From positions 1 through 54,654 of IMG/VR virus record IMGVR_UViG_3300007541_000026: a stretch of DNA of 54,654 nt. One strand, written 5' to 3'. The position numbers were made by a program, and so were the translations under genes. Shown one piece after another: positions 54,637 to 54,654 of this stretch; positions within the stretch are counted from its first letter, which is position 1, and every line of letters starts with the position of its first letter. The DNA is from a virus. The notes under the pieces are model-generated. The model was not told the DNA's origin and did not search any database. It saw only the letters and a program-made list of their open reading frames with translations.

Positions 54637-54654
54637 GGGCCACTTGAGGAAAAA

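Noticed and set aside
1-54654. Lysogeny genes (integrase, repressor, att site)
   Set aside because: No tyrosine or serine recombinase motif, no CI- or Cro-like gene and no tRNA-like attachment site were seen.

Overview
The window looks like almost the whole genome of a virulent, G+C-rich siphophage (long non-contractile tail) of a Gram-negative host. Evidence for this is a full head-tail assembly set with a 1,077-residue tape measure, phage-type replication and nucleotide genes, an endolysin, two lipoproteins and a Sec-type signal peptide. I see no integrase, excisionase or lysogeny repressor, no tRNA and no insertion sequence. The replication set (DUF2800-type nuclease, Enc34-type ssDNA-binding protein, family A DNA polymerase, prim-pol/VapE helicase, SNF2 helicase, VRR-NUC nuclease) recalls chi/Enc34-like siphophages (Casjensviridae). 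That placement is from memory and was not searched. The adenosylcobalamin-type ribonucleotide reductase would fit a host with access to vitamin B12.

The genome has two convergent arms. The left arm (about 1-29,744, all + strand) carries the late genes in this order: small basic protein, TerL, portal, scaffold, major capsid protein, small head proteins, a large secreted or fibre-like protein with a signal peptide, a toroid-like enzyme, head-tail connectors, tail terminator, two paralogous tail tube proteins, tail chaperones G and GT joined by a -1 frameshift at GGGAAAC, tape measure, two large tail proteins, a distal tail protein, a 4-Cys hub protein, the tail tip, M15 endolysin, holin-like protein and a DUF1353-like protein. 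Hairpins or intrinsic terminators punctuate the arm, notably around the capsid and tail tube genes. The arms meet at a strong terminator at 29,780-29,817.

The right arm (about 54,586 down to 29,954, all - strand) carries early and middle genes. From the right end these are small proteins, a lipoprotein, two transmembrane microproteins of 29 and 30 residues, three tandem pentapeptide-repeat proteins, ThyA, a SprT-like metalloprotein, small proteins, a sigma-70-like factor with a structured leader, membrane and small proteins, a fourth pentapeptide-repeat protein, an A1-like metallophosphoesterase, prim-pol/helicase, nuclease, SSB, DNA polymerase, NrdJ, VRR-NUC and SNF2 helicase, a second HExxH protein, dNMP kinase and a second lipoprotein. 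Most genes overlap as ATGA, TGATG or TAATG, so they form long translationally coupled operons.

The most striking regulatory signal is a promoter family present seven times: a -35 close to TAGAAT, exactly 17 bp of spacer ending in CGTGC (CATGC once), then TATAAT. It stands before the portal gene on the + strand and before six - strand operons. A second family (TTGCGY, 16 bp, TATAAT or TATACT) heads the right-end operon and two others. The sigma gene has its own TTGACA promoter. Together with the phage sigma factor this suggests a simple transcription programme that can be tested.
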